DNA of 64,000 bases, taken from contig JBDZUX010000012.1 in NCBI GenBank assembly GCA_040255405.1, positions 1 to 64,000 on the forward strand, in the 5' to 3' direction. The translations under genes were made by a program, and so were the position numbers. The notes beneath the pieces are model-generated. The model saw nothing but the letters and a program-made list of their open reading frames with translations. It searched no databases and was not told the DNA's origin. The stretch is from 66-474 sp040255405 (GTDB taxonomy: Bacteria > Pseudomonadota > Gammaproteobacteria > Xanthomonadales > Rhodanobacteraceae). Below, in pieces: positions 44,776 to 54,901 of this stretch. Position 1 is the first letter of the stretch; every line of letters starts with the position of its first letter.

Positions 44776-45999
44776 TCAGCCGACAGGAAAGGTGCCGCGG
44801 TGGATGCGCTCATGCGGGGCCGGCGGCGGCTGCGCCTCGGTGAGGAAGTAGCGTCGCTTCCGCCGGAAGCGGCTGCGCACCAGCGCGAGCACGCCCATGT
44901 ATTGGAAGATCACGATCAGGCCATCGATCTGGATGCGATGGCGCGGCCCCTGTAGTGTCGGGAACGCGCCGTACAGCAGCGTCATCATCACGAAGTAGAT
45001 GACCATGAATCGGCCCGTCATCCGCTTGCTCCGCCACACCGACACGATGCCGTAGAGCTGCAGCGGCAGCATCGCCCAGAAAAACACCTGCGGCAGGTTG
45101 AGGAACGCGTACTGCGGTTGCGTGTGGAAGGGAATCGGCGTGAGCACGAAGCGCAGGACCCCGGTTACCGGATCGGCAAGGCGGGAGCGGAACTGGTGGA
45201 TGGCGCCGCCGATGCTGTCGTGGCCGAGTTCGTGCACCACGACGGCCAGCGCGACCACCCCCGCCAGCCACAGCCACGGGCTGCGGCGCCCGCGCCGCGA
45301 CGCCAGCAGGACGATTCCGAACGCCGCACCCAGCATCAGCGGTACGTAGAAGCGCGTCAGTGCCAGGATCAGCCCGCACACGATCGTGACCATCACCGCC
45401 CGTTTGGGCTTGCCGGTTTCGACCAGGGCCACCGCATACACGATGCCCGCGGTTCCGGTGGCGACCAGGATGTCCTTGAGGTTGGCGACGGTCGACCATG
45501 CGAGCAGGGATGGACTGAGCGCCAGGAACACGAACAGCCCGATGCAGGCGCGGCGGCCCATGCCGAGGCCCAATCGCGCCGCTTTCATAAGCATGCCGGC
45601 CGCGATGAACGTCAGCAGGATGTTGGCCGCGACCGGCGCGAAATAGCCGTGCCCGAATATCACCAGCGCCGTCGCGTCGTAGACGTAATAGAAAAGATTG
45701 GCGCTCTTGACGGTGCTGCGGACGTAGTCGTAGTTGTGCATCAGGTTGAAGATGCCGACCCCGTTCTGCACCAGTTCCTCGCCGAAGCGCAGGTACTTCC
45801 AGTCGTCCAGGAACGTGAACGTGCCGTCGAACAGGAAGCCGAAATAGACCAGGAACAACCCCGACTTCAATGCGGCCACGCCAAGGCTGAGCCCCGCCCG
45901 GTGCGTGTAGGCGAGCGAGACCAGGAATCCGATCACCATGATCGCGATGGCGGGCCAGATCAGTTGGCCGATCGGAAACGGCTGGACGGACGTGGCCAT
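44776..45999 (-). CDS. Polytopic membrane protein, candidate repeat-unit polymerase (Wzy-like)
   Basis: A 407-residue protein with about ten membrane helices. The start ATG 45999 overlaps the upstream glycosyltransferase stop by one base (TGATG). A periplasmic loop after the second or third helix holds FLDDWKYLRFGEELVQNG, acidic residues as found in GT-C-fold transferases and polymerases. No other gene in the cluster could be the polymerase, and Wzx, Wzc and Wza are all present, so Wzy is the best guess. Wzy sequences are too variable for certainty; a lipid-sugar transferase is the main alternative. Confidence 0.55.
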   Translation of the reverse strand: MATSVQPFPIGQLIWPAIAIMVIGFLVSLAYTHRAGLSLGVAALKSGLFLVYFGFLFDGTFTFLDDWKYLRFGEELVQNGVGIFNLMHNYDYVRSTVKSANLFYYVYDATALVIFGHGYFAPVAANILLTFIAAGMLMKAARLGLGMGRRACIGLFVFLALSPSLLAWSTVANLKDILVATGTAGIVYAVALVETGKPKRAVMVTIVCGLILALTRFYVPLMLGAAFGIVLLASRRGRRSPWLWLAGVVALAVVVHELGHDSIGGAIHQFRSRLADPVTGVLRFVLTPIPFHTQPQYAFLNLPQVFFWAMLPLQLYGIVSVWRSKRMTGRFMVIYFVMMTLLYGAFPTLQGPRHRIQIDGLIVIFQYMGVLALVRSRFRRKRRYFLTEAQPPPAPHERIHRGTFPVG

Positions 46000-47219
46000 C
46001 AGCTCGTCCCGCGACCCGCGCAAACCGCTTTCAGCGCCGCCTTGGAATCGCGCAGCAGCGTTTCCAGCGAATACCTTTCCACGATGCGTGCCCGCGCCGC
46101 TTCGTGCATGGCGCGCGCCGCTTCGCCATCGGTCAGCACCGGCAACATGCGTGCGACGGCGGCGGCGAAGGCTTCCGGGTCGCGTGCCGCGACGACGATA
46201 CCGCAGTCATCCACGATGCGCGCGGAATCGCCGACGTCGGTCACCACGCACGGCCGCCCGCAAGCCATCGCCTCCGCGATCACGTTGGGGAAGCTTTCAC
46301 CGTACGAAGTGGATGCCAGCAGATCCAGTGCGCTGTAGACCGCCGGCATGTCGCCGCGCGGTCCGGCCCAGACCAGGCGACCTTGCAAGCCCAGCGCCAC
46401 AGCCTGCGTCTCGAGTGTCACGGCGTATTCCGGCTTGCCTTCGCCGACACACACGAAATGCCAGCGCGGATCGCGTCCTGCAAGTTTCGCGGCGGCCTTC
46501 AAGAACGTCGGGTGATCCTTCATCAAATCCAGCCGGCCCACCAGACCCACCAGCACCGCGTCAGCCGGAATGCTCCATTCGCCGCGAAGCCGCGTACGCG
46601 CTTTGCCGTCGAAGCTGAAACGTCGCGTGTCGATGCCGTTCGGGATCACGCGCATCCGTTTGCGCGGATAACCCAGTGCGACGTGATGCGTTCCGCTCGC
46701 GCCGGAGTTGACGATCACGAGATCGGCCAGGCGCGCGCATGCGCAACTGCAGCGAAAGGTCAGGCGCGCCATCCAGTCGTAACGATCGCGATCCATGTAT
46801 GCCGAACGTACGCCCCACACCACGCGTGTGCGTCGATGTGCCGCCTTCGCCAGCAACGCCAGCAGGTTGCCGACGGTGAGGTAACCGTGCACGACATCGG
46901 CGTTGGTGGTGCGGAAGGTGCGCCACAGCCGCCACAGGAATCCGAACACGTCCCAGCGCCCGCGCTTGCGCAGGTCGATCACCGGCACGCCGGCCCGCAG
47001 CAGCTCGTGCTGGAATGCATCGCCGGCGTAGAAACATGCTGCCGAAACATGCCAGCCGGACCGGTGCAGCGCGGTCGCCAGCGCCACCAGTTGCCGCTGC
47101 GCGCCGCCGCGCCCGAACGAGCGGATCAGGAACAGGATGCTCGGGTCGCTGGTTGTTCCGGTGACCGCATCCGTGGCGTGACGCGTCTCCGCGACGAGGT
47201 GGGAGCGCACGGCATTCAT
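45999..47219 (-). CDS. Glycosyltransferase family 4 (exopolysaccharide)
   Basis: A 406-residue GT-B enzyme with SILFLIRSFGRGGAQRQLVA near 27-46 (acceptor domain loop) and VGLVGRLDLMKDHPTFLKAA near 225. The donor motif ESFPNVIAEAMACGRPCVVTD lies near 310. It overlaps the next upstream glycosyltransferase by 4 nt (ATGA) and the candidate polymerase by one base, so the three are translationally coupled. The sugar specificity is unknown. Confidence 0.93.
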   Translation of the reverse strand: MNAVRSHLVAETRHATDAVTGTTSDPSILFLIRSFGRGGAQRQLVALATALHRSGWHVSAACFYAGDAFQHELLRAGVPVIDLRKRGRWDVFGFLWRLWRTFRTTNADVVHGYLTVGNLLALLAKAAHRRTRVVWGVRSAYMDRDRYDWMARLTFRCSCACARLADLVIVNSGASGTHHVALGYPRKRMRVIPNGIDTRRFSFDGKARTRLRGEWSIPADAVLVGLVGRLDLMKDHPTFLKAAAKLAGRDPRWHFVCVGEGKPEYAVTLETQAVALGLQGRLVWAGPRGDMPAVYSALDLLASTSYGESFPNVIAEAMACGRPCVVTDVGDSARIVDDCGIVVAARDPEAFAAAVARMLPVLTDGEAARAMHEAARARIVERYSLETLLRDSKAALKAVCAGRGTS

Positions 47220-48358
47220 GGCGTGCGCCTTGCCGCCGCCGTCGCGCGCGGCACGCGTGCGGTCACGATCCGTGCCAGCAGTACGTTCCAGCGGCCAAGG
47301 ACCTCACGGGTCGAATAGCGGTCGCACACTGCCCGCGCCCGTGCGCCGAGTTCGGCGCGCAGCGCGTCATCCTGCATCAGCATGTCGAGCGCGACCGCAA
47401 GGCCGCGGGTGTCGCCGGTCGGTACCAGCCAGCCGTTTTCGCCGTGCGTGATCAATTCGCGCGGCCCCATTTCGCAGTCGAAGCTGATGCAGGCCTTGCC
47501 TTCGGCCATCGCCTCCAGCAGCGCGTTGGGGAACCCTTCGATCAGCGACGGCAGCACGAAAAGATCGGCACGCCGCATCCTTTCGCGCACGTTCCTGTTG
47601 AAGCCGGGCAGCGCGATGCGGTCGGCGAGGCCGTGATCGCCGATCGCCCGCTCGAGCGTCTTGCGCAAACGCCCTTCGCCCGCGATCTCCAGTCGCCACG
47701 CCGGGTGGCGCTGCGCGACCTGCGCGAAAGCGGCGATCAACAGATCGAAACCCTTCTTCGGCACCAGCCGGCCCACGGCCAACGCGGTTCTTGAGCCGCC
47801 GCCCGATGGCGCCACCGGGGCGCCATCGCAACCGGACGCCGGCGCCACCGGGTTCGGGATGACGTCCACCGCACACCCGACCAGCGCCTCCAGTTGATCG
47901 GCACAGCGACGCGTCTGCGCGACCACTGCCGCGGCCCGGCGGTACAACGGCCGTGCCAGCGCGCGCCACACGCCGCCGATCCAGCGGGTCCCCGGCGCGC
48001 TCCGTTCGGAAACGATCACGCGTGAACGCAACTTGCCGGCGGCGATCAGCACCAGCACGTTGGTGCGGGTGAGGAAACTGATGATCGCGTCGGGTTCGGC
48101 AAGATTGATCTCGCGACGCAGTGCGCGGATACGGGTCAGGTTGTGGCCGATGGCGTCCACCGGGGTCGCCGAGCGCCCGGTCACATCCAACGCGACACGT
48201 CGCACCGCCGCGGCCAGCTTGTACTTGTCCTCCCTTCCGGCAGCAAGCGTGACCAGCGTGACGGCGTGGCCATCGTCCACCCAGGCGTTGGCGAGCGCAG
48301 TCATCACGCGTTCCGCGCCGCCGCCATCGAGCGAAGGAATGACCAGCACCAGTTTCAC
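47216..48358 (-). CDS. Glycosyltransferase family 4 (exopolysaccharide)
   Basis: A 380-residue GT-B enzyme starting MKLVLVIPSLDGGGAERVMT, typical of GT4 enzymes close to the amylovoran/colanic acid type. TALAVGRLVPKKGFDLLI is near 190 and the donor motif EGFPNALLEAMAEGKACISFD near 280. It overlaps its neighbours on both sides by 4 nt. Confidence 0.93.
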   Translation of the reverse strand: MKLVLVIPSLDGGGAERVMTALANAWVDDGHAVTLVTLAAGREDKYKLAAAVRRVALDVTGRSATPVDAIGHNLTRIRALRREINLAEPDAIISFLTRTNVLVLIAAGKLRSRVIVSERSAPGTRWIGGVWRALARPLYRRAAAVVAQTRRCADQLEALVGCAVDVIPNPVAPASGCDGAPVAPSGGGSRTALAVGRLVPKKGFDLLIAAFAQVAQRHPAWRLEIAGEGRLRKTLERAIGDHGLADRIALPGFNRNVRERMRRADLFVLPSLIEGFPNALLEAMAEGKACISFDCEMGPRELITHGENGWLVPTGDTRGLAVALDMLMQDDALRAELGARARAVCDRYSTREVLGRWNVLLARIVTARVPRATAAARRTP

Positions 48359-49263
48359 GCCGCGACACCTCGCCAGTGGGCCAGGCTTGTGCCCGTGATC
48401 GATTCCAGCAGCCGGATGTCGGGCGTGAAGTGCGCGCGCATTTCATCCATCAGCGCCGGGGCGATCGCCTGTTTTCCGCGCACGAAGTTGACATTGCGCA
48501 GCACGTCCAGCACGCCGAGACGCTGGATGCCCGCGCGCCGCTTGGCGTACATCGCGGCGCGGACCAGCGGCTTCGGCGTCTTCTGCGTGAACTCGGCCAG
48601 CGACTGCCAGCGCGCATGGCGGCGTGGATTCACCAGCGGGAACTCGCCGCGGCCGTCGTGCTCGACGCCGAGGAATCCCAGCACCTCGCGGTAGATGCGC
48701 GCCGGGTCCCTGGCGAAATCGTCATAGAACCACCAGCGCACCTGCGATTCGGGAAACACCTGCAGCAATCGCTGCAGTTGCAGGCCGAGCAGCGGCAAGG
48801 TGTCGTACAGCAGGATCTTGTGGTCGCGTCCGCGCGGCGGCACCTTGCGGCCGGCGCGCCGCTCGGCGCACAACGCCCAGGCATCGGCGAAATCGACGAT
48901 GTTTTCGTCGCGCGAGCGCAGCGCCTGCGCGTGCATGGATACCGCGAGGTCGACCGGATTGCGCAACATCACGATCAGCTTCGCCGAGGGCAGCGTGCGC
49001 CGGATCTCGGCGATCGCGGAATCGGAGTACATGTAGAAGATCGAGGCCTCGCCGATGGCAAGGTGCCGGTCCGTGGCGCCGGCAAACAGCGCCGCGTAGT
49101 CGTTCCACGTCGACACGTAACGGTGCTCGGGGAGGTCCGATGCGAAATAACCCGGCTCCTTGGGCGTGCACATGAAGATGCGCGGGTGTTGGCGCAGGTA
49201 CGTGGCCAGCGCGGTGGTGCCGCACTTGGGTGCACCCGCGAGGATGAAATTCGGCGCGGTCAT
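48355..49263 (-). CDS. PAPS-dependent sulfotransferase
   Basis: A 302-residue sulfotransferase that would move sulfate from PAPS to a hydroxyl of the polymer or repeat unit. The 5'-phosphosulfate loop is ILAGAPKCGTTALATYL (about 7-23). The 3'-phosphate site is VMLRNPVDLAVSMHAQALR (about 96-114), with the conserved Arg and Ser. It lies between the flippase and a glycosyltransferase with 4-nt overlaps on both sides, so it belongs to the polymer pathway. PAPS synthesis genes are elsewhere. Sulfated polysaccharides are uncommon in this order. Confidence 0.88.
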   Translation of the reverse strand: MTAPNFILAGAPKCGTTALATYLRQHPRIFMCTPKEPGYFASDLPEHRYVSTWNDYAALFAGATDRHLAIGEASIFYMYSDSAIAEIRRTLPSAKLIVMLRNPVDLAVSMHAQALRSRDENIVDFADAWALCAERRAGRKVPPRGRDHKILLYDTLPLLGLQLQRLLQVFPESQVRWWFYDDFARDPARIYREVLGFLGVEHDGRGEFPLVNPRRHARWQSLAEFTQKTPKPLVRAAMYAKRRAGIQRLGVLDVLRNVNFVRGKQAIAPALMDEMRAHFTPDIRLLESITGTSLAHWRGVAA

Positions 49264-50630
49264 GATTTCCCCGGCAGTGGCAGGACGGTCGGATTGACGT
49301 CGAGTCGCGAGCGCACGAACAGCAGCCCGGACAGGTTCCACGCCACGATGCCCGCGGCGGATGCGATCGCGGCGCCGACCAGTCCGAACAGTGGAATCAG
49401 CGCAACGCTCAGCACGATGTTCAGCGTGGCCGCGAGCGCCATGAACCACGAGGCTTGGCGTTCGTAGCGCGTCATCGTCATCAGGAATCCGACCGGCCCG
49501 GCTGCGGCGCTGATGCATTGCCCGGCGAGGATGATCAGCAATGGAATGAACGCGGCTTCCGCGAAGCCCTTGCCGAACAACCCGAGTACCCAGTAGCCGG
49601 CGACCGCGATGCCGATGCCGACCGTGACCGTCACCACGAACGTCAATTTGGCCGCGTGGTGCACCAGCTTCGCCATGGTGGCGTGGTCTTCGACGGCGTA
49701 GCTTTCCGCGATCATCGGCGCGAGGATGGTGTTGACCGCGGTCAGGCCGTACGCCGCGATCGCCGCCAGCCGCACCGCCGCGTAGTACGGGCCGACTTCG
49801 TCGGCACCGGCAAACCCGCCGAGGATCAACACATCCACGCGGTTGGAGACAATCCCGATGGCCGCGAGCAGGAACAACTGGCGACCCAGCTTGAACCACG
49901 CTCGCGAGTCATAACTTGGCTTGACACGTTTCGCCGCCGCCGGCCATCCCCGTGACAGCTGCCATTCCGAACAGCCGACCGCCGCCAGCGCCGCGATAAC
50001 GTTCGCCAGCATGATGTCCCGCGCGGTAAGGCGCAGGCCCAGCGGCAACGCGAGCGCCAGCACCAAGGCAATGAAGAACACCGGCCGCACCAGGCTGTTG
50101 TACGCGCCCGCGCTCACCGCCCGCTTGTAGCCGCGAAAGAATCCGCCGTTCAATCCGAGCTGCGCCAGCAACGGCAGCAACAGGAAACCCGCCAGCATCG
50201 TCTGCAGCGTCGCGTTGCCCATCCGGTTGCGCAACGCGAACACCACCGCCGCGCCGACCAGCATGATCACCACGCTGCCCGCCAGCACGATCCCGCTGGC
50301 GCCACGGCGCAGGCCGCGCAGCGTGTCCCATTCCTTGCGGTGCAGGTAGACCGGCACGAAGCGCACCACGCTGCTGCTCTGGCCGAGCAACGCCAGCACC
50401 ACCAGCACGCTCACCCACGACATCGCGTACGCGTAAATGCCGTATTGCGATTTGCCGACCAGCCGTGCCAGCAGCACGTTGACGATCAGGCTGAAGCCCG
50501 CGCCGCCCACCTGCACCAGCAAGGCGCCGGAGGCGCCGCGGCGGAGCAGGCGCGCGGCTGCGGCGAAGTCGACCGTCGCGCGGCCGGCGTCGCCCAGCGG
50601 GCGGGAAGCCTCGGACGCTTCAACCGACAT
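49260..50630 (-). CDS. wzx: Lipid-linked repeat-unit flippase (Wzx, MATE/MOP superfamily)
   Basis: A 456-residue membrane protein with about 12-14 helices. It translocates undecaprenyl-linked oligosaccharide units to the periplasm. The N-terminal GASGALLVQVGGAGFSLIVN is the usual first helix of this family, and the conserved basic/aromatic YGIYAYAMSW motif follows at about 60. It is coupled to the sulfotransferase by an ATGA overlap and lies 51 nt after the Wzc-type gene. Confidence 0.92.
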   Translation of the reverse strand: MSVEASEASRPLGDAGRATVDFAAAARLLRRGASGALLVQVGGAGFSLIVNVLLARLVGKSQYGIYAYAMSWVSVLVVLALLGQSSSVVRFVPVYLHRKEWDTLRGLRRGASGIVLAGSVVIMLVGAAVVFALRNRMGNATLQTMLAGFLLLPLLAQLGLNGGFFRGYKRAVSAGAYNSLVRPVFFIALVLALALPLGLRLTARDIMLANVIAALAAVGCSEWQLSRGWPAAAKRVKPSYDSRAWFKLGRQLFLLAAIGIVSNRVDVLILGGFAGADEVGPYYAAVRLAAIAAYGLTAVNTILAPMIAESYAVEDHATMAKLVHHAAKLTFVVTVTVGIGIAVAGYWVLGLFGKGFAEAAFIPLLIILAGQCISAAAGPVGFLMTMTRYERQASWFMALAATLNIVLSVALIPLFGLVGAAIASAAGIVAWNLSGLLFVRSRLDVNPTVLPLPGKS

Positions 50631-50681
50631 CGTCCTGCCTCCACCCCCGCGGGGCAGGCGTGTCTATGATTGCGGTGCGGA

Positions 50682-52949
50682 TCATTCGGCCAGTCCATCC
50701 GCGTGGTAACCGTAGGCGTTGAAGCCGCCGCTGCGTCGCTCCATGCCGTTGAACACGACACCCTTGATCTCGACGCCGCTCTGGCGGAAGCGCTGCATCG
50801 CCATTTCGACTTCGCGCGACTGGTTGAGGCCGAAGCGCACCACCAGCAGGCTGGTGCCGACGTGGTGGCCGATGATGGTGGCGTCGGTCACCGAAAGGAT
50901 CGGCGGACTGTCGATCACGATCAGGTCGTAGCGCGGCGAAACTGCGTGCAGCAGCGCCGCAAAGCCCGGACGCATCAGCAATTCGGAAGGATTGGACGGC
51001 TTGCGGCCGGCCGGGATGAAGTGCAGGTTTTCCACGTCCTCGACCGAGCGGATCGCCTCTTCAAGGATGATCCGGTCGGCCAGCAACTCCGACAGGCCGT
51101 TGTCCGGACGGCCGCCGAGGATCGTGTGCAGCTTGCCGTCGCGCATGTTGGCGTCGATGAGCAACACCCGTTGTCCGGCCTGTGCGTTGATCGCCGCAAG
51201 GTTGGCGGAAACGAACGTCTTGCCGGCGTTCGGACTGGAGCCACAAATCATGATGCGGTTGTTGGCGGCATCCGGTGCGGTGAAGTACAGGCTGGTGCGC
51301 AGGCTGCGCAAGGCTTCGGCGGCAAGGTCCTCGGGCGCCGCCAGCGCCAGCAGGCGTTGCCGTCGCCGCGAGAACAGGCGCGGCCGGTCGTGTTCGGAAA
51401 GGGCAAGTTGCTGCTCGCTCAGGGGAATCGCCGTGTACACCGGCAGGCCGAGCTGTTCGATCTCCGCCGGGTCTTCCACGCCGCGCTTCATGAACTGGCG
51501 CAGGAACACGAAGGCCAGCGCCAGCACCGCACCCGCCACGGTGCTTCCCGCCACGGTCATCATTTTCTTCGGCTTCGCGGGACTCGTGATGTCCACGGTC
51601 GGTTCGTCCACGATGCGTGCCGTGCCGACGGCGCCCGCCTGCGAGATTTGGAGTTGCTGTTCTTCGTTGAGCAGGCCGTTGTAGGTCGTGTTCAGCACCT
51701 GCACGTTGCCGTTCAGCCGCAGCAACTGGCGCTGCGTGTCGGGCAAGGTGCTCATCTGCTTCTGCATGGCCGACTTGCGGGCCTGCAACATGCCGATCTG
51801 GTTCACGATGGCCTTGTAGGCCGGATGTTGCGGCGTGTACAGGCGGGCCGCTTCCAGCCGCTGCGTTTCGAGTTGGCGCAGGTTGCTGTCGATGTCGTCG
51901 AGCTGCGTCAGCATGCTTTGGGTCTGCATCGGCACGTTCACCGAATGCGCCTTCAACTGGTATGCGTTCAGCGCGGCCTGCGCGTCTTCCAGCCGATTCT
52001 TCACGATCGGCAACTGCTGCTTGATGAACTTCAGGCTGTTCGAGGACTGCGCCGAATTGCGTCCGACGTTTTGTGCAAGGAACGCCTGGGTGACGTAATC
52101 GAGGACCTGCACCGCCAGATGCGGACTGACGCTGTTGAGCGACAGTTCGATCACGTTGGAGTTCTGTTGTGCGGGACGGGCGTTGATCGAGCCCTGGAGA
52201 CCTGCAACGGTCGAGGCTTCGTTGTTGCGCGTGACGCTGAAGTGCGTGCCCGGATTGGCGTCCAGCCTGGTGACGTGCATCGTGATGCCGTCGTGCTGCA
52301 CCGTCTGTCCGACATGGCCCTGCAACAGCACCTTGCCGTCCATGAAGGGAATCAGGCTGTCGCCGCGCAACGTGTAGGCGCCGTCCTTGCCCGCGACCAG
52401 CTTCAACGTCTGGCCGAGCAGGCTGTCGGGCACGTCGAGCCGGTCCACGTCGAGCCGCGACCCGCCCCAGTCGTATCGGCCCAGGCCGGGCCACGCATCC
52501 GCCACCGCGCCGGGCCTGGCGGGCGTGTAGAACTGCGCGGCTAGGCTCCCGATCAACGGCACGCGATCGGGTGAGACCACGATATTGAGATTGAGCGCAT
52601 CCACCGCACTCTTGACCACCGAATAGGACGTCAGGATCGACACCGCGTCGGTGGACGCGGGGTCGGATGCGCCCACCGCTTGTTCGACGGCGGTGATGCC
52701 GGGCAGGGTCGGCGCCTGCTCGACCTGCAACAGGGCCGTTGCCTGATAGACCGGCCTGGTCAGCAACACGTAAGCCAACCCGGCCAGGAAGAAGACCGCG
52801 GTTACCGTGAGGATCAACCGTTTGTTGTCGATCAGCGTCCCGAGCAGTGCACGCAGATCGATGTCGTCTCCGCCGCCTTGTTCCAGCGGCAGCGTACGCG
52901 TGTCGATGAAGGCCGGGTGCGAGTATTCAAGTCGTTGTGTGGGCGTCAT
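50682..52949 (-). CDS. wzc: Chain-length regulator / tyrosine autokinase (Wzc/GumC-like)
   Basis: A 755-residue fusion of the periplasmic Wzz-type chain-length domain and a cytoplasmic bacterial tyrosine kinase. The first membrane helix is at about 38-58 and the second at about 455-475, framing a large coiled-coil periplasmic loop. The kinase has Walker A CGSSPNAGKTFVSANLAA (about 562), Walker A' VLLIDANMRDG (about 589) and Walker B LIVIDSPP (about 674). The C-terminal tyrosine cluster is short (two Tyr in NAYGYHADGLAE). It is the first gene of the leftward operon, divergent from the Wza-type gene. Confidence 0.93.
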   Translation of the reverse strand: MTPTQRLEYSHPAFIDTRTLPLEQGGGDDIDLRALLGTLIDNKRLILTVTAVFFLAGLAYVLLTRPVYQATALLQVEQAPTLPGITAVEQAVGASDPASTDAVSILTSYSVVKSAVDALNLNIVVSPDRVPLIGSLAAQFYTPARPGAVADAWPGLGRYDWGGSRLDVDRLDVPDSLLGQTLKLVAGKDGAYTLRGDSLIPFMDGKVLLQGHVGQTVQHDGITMHVTRLDANPGTHFSVTRNNEASTVAGLQGSINARPAQQNSNVIELSLNSVSPHLAVQVLDYVTQAFLAQNVGRNSAQSSNSLKFIKQQLPIVKNRLEDAQAALNAYQLKAHSVNVPMQTQSMLTQLDDIDSNLRQLETQRLEAARLYTPQHPAYKAIVNQIGMLQARKSAMQKQMSTLPDTQRQLLRLNGNVQVLNTTYNGLLNEEQQLQISQAGAVGTARIVDEPTVDITSPAKPKKMMTVAGSTVAGAVLALAFVFLRQFMKRGVEDPAEIEQLGLPVYTAIPLSEQQLALSEHDRPRLFSRRRQRLLALAAPEDLAAEALRSLRTSLYFTAPDAANNRIMICGSSPNAGKTFVSANLAAINAQAGQRVLLIDANMRDGKLHTILGGRPDNGLSELLADRIILEEAIRSVEDVENLHFIPAGRKPSNPSELLMRPGFAALLHAVSPRYDLIVIDSPPILSVTDATIIGHHVGTSLLVVRFGLNQSREVEMAMQRFRQSGVEIKGVVFNGMERRSGGFNAYGYHADGLAE

Positions 52950-53676
52950 TGCAGTCCTCCTGACCCGCCCGGGCCGCCTGAGGGAAAGGCGGCATGCGTC
53001 TCCATGGCCGGAACGGCAAGCCGCGAGCGGGCCTGCCGGCTTCGTTCAAGCGCGTTCCGGACATGCGTTTGCGAATTCATCCTGTCATCGCTCCGTCAAG
53101 CTTTGCCGCCGGTTCCGGCACATCCGCCGCACCGCTCGGGTGCCGCGTCACCAGGTCGTGGCGCAAACGGCGGCAACGACGTGTGGCTCGTGCACGGCGT
53201 TCGCCGGTGAGTTCGAATCTTCGATTCTTGCAACGACGTGCTGAACCAAACCATCACCACTCGGGAACGCGTACCGCATCATCCACGCATTCACGAAACA
53301 GACAGCCCCATATTCGTCATCAAAATGCGCGCGCATACAAAAGCTTGTCCGGTCCATTCAGCTTTTATTGCCGCGCATTCGCAAAAACAAATGACGTTTC
53401 ATTCAGCGTCATGTTCTGGACACAACCGGATCAGCATGGCCTACTGTGGTTCGGCGTCGCGGCGGGATGCAGCGCATCCGAACGCGATCCGGCGCGCAAA
53501 CCGTGGCATGTGGTGGCGTTGCCCAGGCCCCTTCCGCGATCGTGATGCCCGTCGTTGCAGCACCGCCCCAGCGACGGACCGGCAGTTCCGATGCGCGCGC
53601 GTGTTTCGCGCCTGGTCGCGGATCGTCCCGGTTGCGCGCAGCGTGTTCCCGTACACACCTCACAAGGCGAATCGAC
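52950..53676. other. Divergent intergenic region between wzc and wza
   Basis: 727 bp separating the divergent exopolysaccharide transcription units. Its central part, about 53230-53420, is AT-richer than the flanks and is the likely promoter/regulatory zone. It contains the dyad ATGACG-N10-CGTCAT (53391-53412). Open frames here show no ribosome-binding site or recognisable product, so I call no gene. A 69-codon minus-strand frame at 53148-53357 is the least implausible of them. Confidence 0.5.
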
Positions 53677-54840
53677 ATGGACTTTCCGCAACGGGTTTTC
53701 GAAGGAATGGTTCCCCGCGTGCAAGCAGGGCGTGGGCTGGGTGCGGCGCGCAACGTCGCGTGGTGCGTGCTGGCGATGCTGGCGTGCCTGGCGATGGCGG
53801 GCTGCGTGCCCGGCCAGACCGCTTCGCTGGACGTACGGGCCGCGGACACGAATCCTGATTACGTCCACCTGGTTCCGATCACGCCGCAGGTGATCGCCCA
53901 GGAAGATACGGCCAATGCGCCGGAGGCCGTTCCGCCCGCGCTGCTCGGCTATCAACCACAGGCGTACCAGATCGGTCCGGGAGACACCCTGTACATCACG
54001 GTGTGGAACCATCCGGAACTCACTTCGCCGGCAGGCAACCAGAACCAGGCGGCGGCCAATGGCCGGGTGGTGCAGGCCGACGGATCGATCTATTACCCGT
54101 TTGCCGGCAAGGTGCAGGCGGCCGGCAAGACCATCGAGCAGTTGCGGCAGGTCCTCGCGAGCCAGTTGAGTACCTATCTGAAGAAACCGCAGGTCGACGT
54201 CAGCGTGATCAGCTATGCGAGCCAGCGCGTGGTGCTGGAGGGCGCATTCACCAAGACGGGACCCCAACCGATCGCGGGCGTGCCGCTGACACTGGGCGAG
54301 GCGATGGGGAAGGCGATCGTGGACAACCCCAACGCCAATCTTTCCGACGTGGTGTTGACGCGCGATGGTCACGCCTACCACCTCGACGTCGATCGCATGG
54401 AACGCAATGGCCAGGCCAAGGAGATCTACCTCAAGGGCGGCGATCGCATCTTCCTGCCCTATAACGACCACCAGCAGGTCTACGTGATGGGCGAAGTCAA
54501 CCGCCCGCGCGTGGTGCGTTTCAGTTCGGCCGACATCTCGCTGACCGAAGCGATCGGCGCGGCCGGGGGCCTGAACCAGGTAACCTCCAAAGGCAAGATC
54601 TACGTGATCCGCAACACCTCGCATCCGGGCGATGCCAAGGCGACGGTCTACGAACTGGATGCGAAGTCGGCGGTGGCGCTTGCGCTGGGCAGCCAGTTCG
54701 AAGTGCAGCCGGGCGACGTGGTCTTCGCGTCGGCGGCCGGCATCACGCGCTGGAATCGTTTCCTGAGCCAGTTGTTGCCGATCACCAGCGCGATCAATTC
54801 GACCGCCGCGGCGCAGTACTACATCCAGCGCAATCCGTGA
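53677..54840 (+). CDS. wza: Outer-membrane polysaccharide export lipoprotein (Wza/GumB-like)
   Basis: A 387-residue secreted lipoprotein forming the outer-membrane channel for polymer export. The start ATG 53677 has AAGG nine bases upstream; the longer frame before it lacks support. The signal sequence ends in a lipobox MAGC (about 46-49, with the Cys after AMAG). The poly-export domain (AYQIGPGDTLYITVWNHPEL near 100) and SLBB-like beta-grasp domains follow. It is divergent from wzc across the regulatory region. Confidence 0.93.
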   Translation: MDFPQRVFEGMVPRVQAGRGLGAARNVAWCVLAMLACLAMAGCVPGQTASLDVRAADTNPDYVHLVPITPQVIAQEDTANAPEAVPPALLGYQPQAYQIGPGDTLYITVWNHPELTSPAGNQNQAAANGRVVQADGSIYYPFAGKVQAAGKTIEQLRQVLASQLSTYLKKPQVDVSVISYASQRVVLEGAFTKTGPQPIAGVPLTLGEAMGKAIVDNPNANLSDVVLTRDGHAYHLDVDRMERNGQAKEIYLKGGDRIFLPYNDHQQVYVMGEVNRPRVVRFSSADISLTEAIGAAGGLNQVTSKGKIYVIRNTSHPGDAKATVYELDAKSAVALALGSQFEVQPGDVVFASAAGITRWNRFLSQLLPITSAINSTAAAQYYIQRNP

Positions 54841-54901
54841 TGGTCCTGCACCGGATCTTGCGCCGGGTCACGTGCAGGCCCGGCAGGAGGCTCCGCATCG
54901 G

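Noticed and set aside
53148..53357. 69-codon minus-strand frame in the wzc-wza intergenic region
   Set aside because: No ribosome-binding site, no hydrophobic or signal pattern, and no recognisable motif; left as non-coding.
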